A DNA stretch of 64,000 bases. It comes from Paenibacillus sp. JJ-100 (GTDB lineage: Bacteria; Bacillota; Bacilli; Paenibacillales; Paenibacillaceae). The notes under the pieces are model-generated. The model saw nothing but the letters and a program-made list of their open reading frames with translations. It ran no database searches and was not told the DNA's origin. The translations under genes were made by a program, and so were the position numbers. The stretch spans positions 62,001-126,000 of the forward strand of contig NZ_CAOJCM010000008.1 in the NCBI RefSeq assembly GCF_948329825.1, read 5' to 3'. This document shows, in pieces, positions 61,146 to 64,000 of the stretch; positions within the stretch are counted from its first letter, which is position 1; every line of letters begins with the position of its first letter.

Positions 61146-61880
61146 TTACTTGCTCACCAAACGCACTGCTTCAGCCAGATCAATACTACCCGTGTATAAT
61201 GCTTTACCTACAATGGCTCCGCCAACACCATCCTCTGTATGACGACTCAGACGAAGCAGATCATCCATTACACTGACACCGCCAGAAGCAATAACGGTGC
61301 GTCCGCTCGCTTTGGCAAGAGACACAATCGCCTCTACGTTAGGTCCCTGCATCATGCCGTCACGGGAGATATCCGTAAAGATAAATGTTTCCGCTCCATG
61401 AGCAGCGAGTTCCTTCGCCAATACTTCTGCCTGTACCTCGGAGGTTTCAAGCCATCCACGAGTCGCAACATATCCGTTACGCGCATCAATACCGATAGCC
61501 ACTTTATCACCATAACGTCCTAATACTTCTTCTGTAAAAGCACGATCTTCAATCGCTGCTGTTCCGATAATCAGCCGGCTTACGCCCAGCCCCAGCAAAC
61601 GTTCCACATCTGCTACTGTACGAAGTCCGCCACCAACCTGTACAGGTACGTTCACTGCGGATGCAATGCGCCCAATCAGCTCATCATTCACGGGGTGTCC
61701 TGCTTTGGCACCATCCAAATCTACCAGATGAACATAGGTACCGCCCTGCTTCTCCCAGTCAAGCGCAACTTGAACCGGATCATCGTTGTATACCGTCTCT
61801 TGATTGTAATCTCCCTGCACCAGTCTTACACACTTGCCGTCCCGGATATCAATCGCTGGATATAAAATAAAAGATGACAT
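61146..61880 (-). CDS. hisA: ProFAR isomerase
   Basis: The 244-residue TIM-barrel isomerase has LYPAIDIRDGKCVRLVQGD with the catalytic Asp, VQVGGGLRTVADVERLL, TDISRDGMMQGPN and VIASGGVSVMDDL. The ATG at 61880 with AGGAGG 7 bases before it is preferred over a longer in-frame start. A 135-base gap to hisH lies upstream, with no other gene. Confidence 0.97.
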   Translation of the reverse strand: MSSFILYPAIDIRDGKCVRLVQGDYNQETVYNDDPVQVALDWEKQGGTYVHLVDLDGAKAGHPVNDELIGRIASAVNVPVQVGGGLRTVADVERLLGLGVSRLIIGTAAIEDRAFTEEVLGRYGDKVAIGIDARNGYVATRGWLETSEVQAEVLAKELAAHGAETFIFTDISRDGMMQGPNVEAIVSLAKASGRTVIASGGVSVMDDLLRLSRHTEDGVGGAIVGKALYTGSIDLAEAVRLVSK

Positions 61881-62015
61881 AGAATGCCTCCTGAATGTGA
61901 TTTCATTTTTGTTTTGGAGTAATTTGAAGTTGAAGTTGAACATATTAGAGCGGATTGATTTCAAGTTCAATGAATGATAAAGGCTTGAACCTAGCTGGAA
62001 TAATAAGAACCAGAG

Positions 62016-62642
62016 TTAGGCTAATCCTGTAGTATCGGTTAACGACAGAAAATTGCCAAGCAGCTTCATACCAAGCTCACCACTCTTCTCAGGATGGAAC
62101 TGCATGCCGAAGTTTGATCCTCTCCCCACAATCGCTGTAACCGGATGTCCGTAATCCGTAACAGCCAGCAGGTCACCTTGATTCTCTGTAAGTGCATGAT
62201 AGGAGTGTACAAAATAGACATGACCTGCATCCAGCCCTGCAAATAACGGGTTTTCGGATTGGAGGAATTCCAGGCGGTTCCATCCCATATGAGGAACCTT
62301 CAGTTCACCTGGTGCGAAGCGCACAACTTTTCCCGGTAAAATGTCCAGTCCTTCATGCTCACCGTGCTCTTCGCTGGAGCTGAATAACAATTGCATGCCC
62401 AGACAGATCCCTAGTAGCGGCTTTGATCCGGCAGCAGCTTCTTTTACGACCGCATCCAGACCCGTTTCCCGCAGATGCACCATCGCATCACCAAAGGCGC
62501 CAACCCCTGGCAATATGACACCATCTGCAGCAAGGATAGCTTCCCGCTCTCCCGTTACCAGCGCTTCATAGCCAAGACGTTCGACCGCTTTGCCGACGCT
62601 GTGCAGGTTCCCCATACCGTAATCGACAATTGCAATCGCCAT
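62016..62642 (-). CDS. hisH: Imidazole glycerol phosphate synthase glutaminase subunit
   Basis: The 208-residue class I amidotransferase supplies ammonia to HisF. The catalytic Cys is in LLGICLGMQLLF, and the His-Glu pair in FGMQFHPEKSG. AAGGAG overlaps the end of hisB; the ATG at 62642 is 3 bases after the hisB stop. Confidence 0.97.
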   Translation of the reverse strand: MAIAIVDYGMGNLHSVGKAVERLGYEALVTGEREAILAADGVILPGVGAFGDAMVHLRETGLDAVVKEAAAGSKPLLGICLGMQLLFSSSEEHGEHEGLDILPGKVVRFAPGELKVPHMGWNRLEFLQSENPLFAGLDAGHVYFVHSYHALTENQGDLLAVTDYGHPVTAIVGRGSNFGMQFHPEKSGELGMKLLGNFLSLTDTTGLA

Positions 62643-62645
62643 CGT

Positions 62646-63266
62646 CTACAGTACTCCTTTGGTGGAAGGTACACCTGTTACTCGTGGATCAATCATCGTT
62701 GCTTCATCCAGCGCACGTCCAAGCGCCTTAAAGACTGCTTCGATCATGTGGTGTGCGTTCTGACCATAATGTACGATGACATGAAGCGTAATCCGTGCTT
62801 CCAGCGCTAATTTCCACAAAAATTCATGTACCAGCTCTGTAGAGAAACTGCCGACTTGTTGCGAAGGATACTCTGCTCGATATTCAAAGTGCGGTCGGTT
62901 ACTTACATCAATAATGACTTGAGCGAGAGCTTCATCCATCGGTACGAATACGCTGGCATAGCGTTTAATGCCACGTTTGTTACCCAGTGCCTGATGCAGT
63001 GTCTGTCCGAGACAGATACCGATGTCTTCAACCGTGTGGTGATCATCAATTTCGATATCCCCACGAGCCTGTACGTTCAGGTCAAATTGTCCATGCTTCG
63101 TGAACAAATCAAGCATATGGTTCAAAAATGGCACATCCGTTTCAATATTGGATTGTCCGGTGCCATCCACGTTAAAAAATAATTGAATATTGGTCTCATT
63201 GGTTTTGCGGTCTACCTCCGCTTGACGAATTGCTGCTTGTTCTGCACTCTTATTCTGGTTATCCAT
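62646..63266 (-). CDS. hisB: Imidazoleglycerol-phosphate dehydratase
   Basis: The 206-residue manganese enzyme has the metal-binding repeats DDHHTVEDIGICLGQ and GQNAHHMIEAVFKALGRAL, and VPFLNHMLDLFTKHGQFDLNV. There is no fused phosphatase domain, consistent with the separate hisJ. The ATG at 63266 overlaps the end of hisD by 8 bases. Confidence 0.97.
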   Translation of the reverse strand: MDNQNKSAEQAAIRQAEVDRKTNETNIQLFFNVDGTGQSNIETDVPFLNHMLDLFTKHGQFDLNVQARGDIEIDDHHTVEDIGICLGQTLHQALGNKRGIKRYASVFVPMDEALAQVIIDVSNRPHFEYRAEYPSQQVGSFSTELVHEFLWKLALEARITLHVIVHYGQNAHHMIEAVFKALGRALDEATMIDPRVTGVPSTKGVL

Positions 63267-64000
63267 TGTCCGTTTCCACCTTTCCTTCCTGTTCTAAACG
63301 TACAGCGATTGCACGGGCATGCCCCTCTAGCCCCTCATGACGGGCCAATTCAATGATGGCTGCTCCATTCTGCAACAGTGCTTCCTTACTATAATAAATC
63401 AAGCTAGATTTTTTGATAAAATCATCGACGTCCACTGGGGAACTGAACCGGGCAGTTCCATTCGTCGGAATAATGTGATTCGGTCCGGCAAAGTAATCGC
63501 CTACCGGCTCGGAGCTATACGGTCCGAGGAAGATGGCACCGGCATTTTCAATCCGGCCAGCGTAAGCCATGGGCTCCTGCACCATGATCTCCAGATGCTC
63601 TGGTGCAAGCTGGTTTACCACATTGATTCCCTCATCGATGGAATCAACTACAATGATCGCGCCATACTGCTCTACAGAAGCAGTAGCGATATCACGTCGC
63701 GGCAGCACATCCAGCTGCCGCTGCACCTCGGCCTGCACGGCTTCCGCCAGCGTGGCCGAGTTCGTGACGAGAATGGCCGATGCCATCTCGTCATGCTCCG
63801 CCTGCGACAACAAGTCCGCGGCGACATACACTGGGTTCGCCGTATCATCGGCGAGCACCACAATCTCACTCGGCCCAGCGATACTATCGATATCGACCGC
63901 CCCATACACCTCACGCTTCGCGAGCGCCACGTAGATATTGCCCGGTCCACAGATCTTGTCGACCGGGGCGATGCTCTCCGTGCCGTAAGCCAGCGCGGCA
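63259..64000 (-). CDS. hisD: Histidinol dehydrogenase (5' part outside the window)
   Basis: About 246 C-terminal residues are present and the frame runs off the right edge; the first visible codons give PVDKICGPGNIYVALAKREVYG. VAADLLSQAEHDEMASA, NQLAPEHLEIM, GPNHIIPTNGTARFSSPV and the C-terminal RHEGLEGHARAIAVRLE are HisD signatures with zinc and catalytic His residues. It makes histidine in the last two oxidation steps. hisG and hisZ are expected further upstream. Confidence 0.96.
   Translation of the reverse strand, partial: AALAYGTESIAPVDKICGPGNIYVALAKREVYGAVDIDSIAGPSEIVVLADDTANPVYVAADLLSQAEHDEMASAILVTNSATLAEAVQAEVQRQLDVLPRRDIATASVEQYGAIIVVDSIDEGINVVNQLAPEHLEIMVQEPMAYAGRIENAGAIFLGPYSSEPVGDYFAGPNHIIPTNGTARFSSPVDVDDFIKKSSLIYYSKEALLQNGAAIIELARHEGLEGHARAIAVRLEQEGKVETDNG

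Noticed and set aside
1..64000. CRISPR arrays, rRNA genes, prophage and complete insertion sequences
   Set aside because: No regularly spaced repeats, rRNA, transposase or integrase reading frames were seen in the window.

Overview
The window reads as chromosomal DNA of a mid-GC, spore-forming Gram-positive bacterium, most likely a Paenibacillus. Supporting this are Bacillales-type operons (cggR-gap-pgk-tpiA-gpmI-eno; rapZ-yvcK-whiA-HPr/Crh), CtsR-controlled clpP, strong AGGAGG ribosome binding sites, and two carbohydrate ABC systems each tied to a YesMN- or YtdP-type AraC regulator, a Paenibacillus habit. The genus call is inference from gene content; no 16S gene is present.

Layout. 1-5.4 kb (minus): tail of a sugar ABC operon (permease start, solute-binding lipoprotein) behind a YesN/YesM-type two-component pair. 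5.6-6.9 kb: an unknown 120-residue protein, a decayed scrap of its paralogue, and a DUF2089-type regulator with a small membrane protein. 6.96-19.1 kb: an accessory zone downstream of ssrA (tmRNA, 18745-19106 minus). It holds a type I R-M system (hsdM-hsdS-hsdR), a zeta-like kinase with a 65-residue partner, a pair of small plus-strand genes, and two tandem paralogous flavoproteins. The cargo blocks are separated by partial copies of the ssrA 3' end (10941 and 9959) or by a structured direct repeat that shares only the last bases of ssrA (11823 and 6961). Each separator carries its own terminator hairpin. This cassette-like array, with no recombinase in view, is the most unusual feature of the window.

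19.7-31.8 kb (minus): core genes smpB, rnr and secG, then the glycolytic operon eno<gpmI<tpiA<pgk<gap<cggR with a readable CggR operator and promoter. 32.2-33.1 kb (plus): tRNA-Arg(CCG) and clpP with a CtsR box. 33.3-35.6 kb: two secreted proteins. 35.8-40.1 kb (minus): HPr/Crh, whiA, yvcK, rapZ and a ROK glucokinase, linking carbon flux to envelope metabolism and cell division. 40.4-43.9 kb (plus): an ABC exporter with a DesKR-like two-component system. 44.0-48.1 kb (minus): AI-2E family permease, trxB, TPR protein.

48.3-57.4 kb (minus): a second carbohydrate locus. A membrane AraC-type regulator is followed, after a cre-like site, by a solute-binding lipoprotein, two permeases, a TIM-barrel isomerase and an unrecognised 582-residue protein that may process the imported sugar. 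57.7-64.0 kb (minus): histidine biosynthesis hisD-B-H-A-F-IE-J ending in a divergent PRPP synthetase gene, whose product would supply the first substrate of the pathway.
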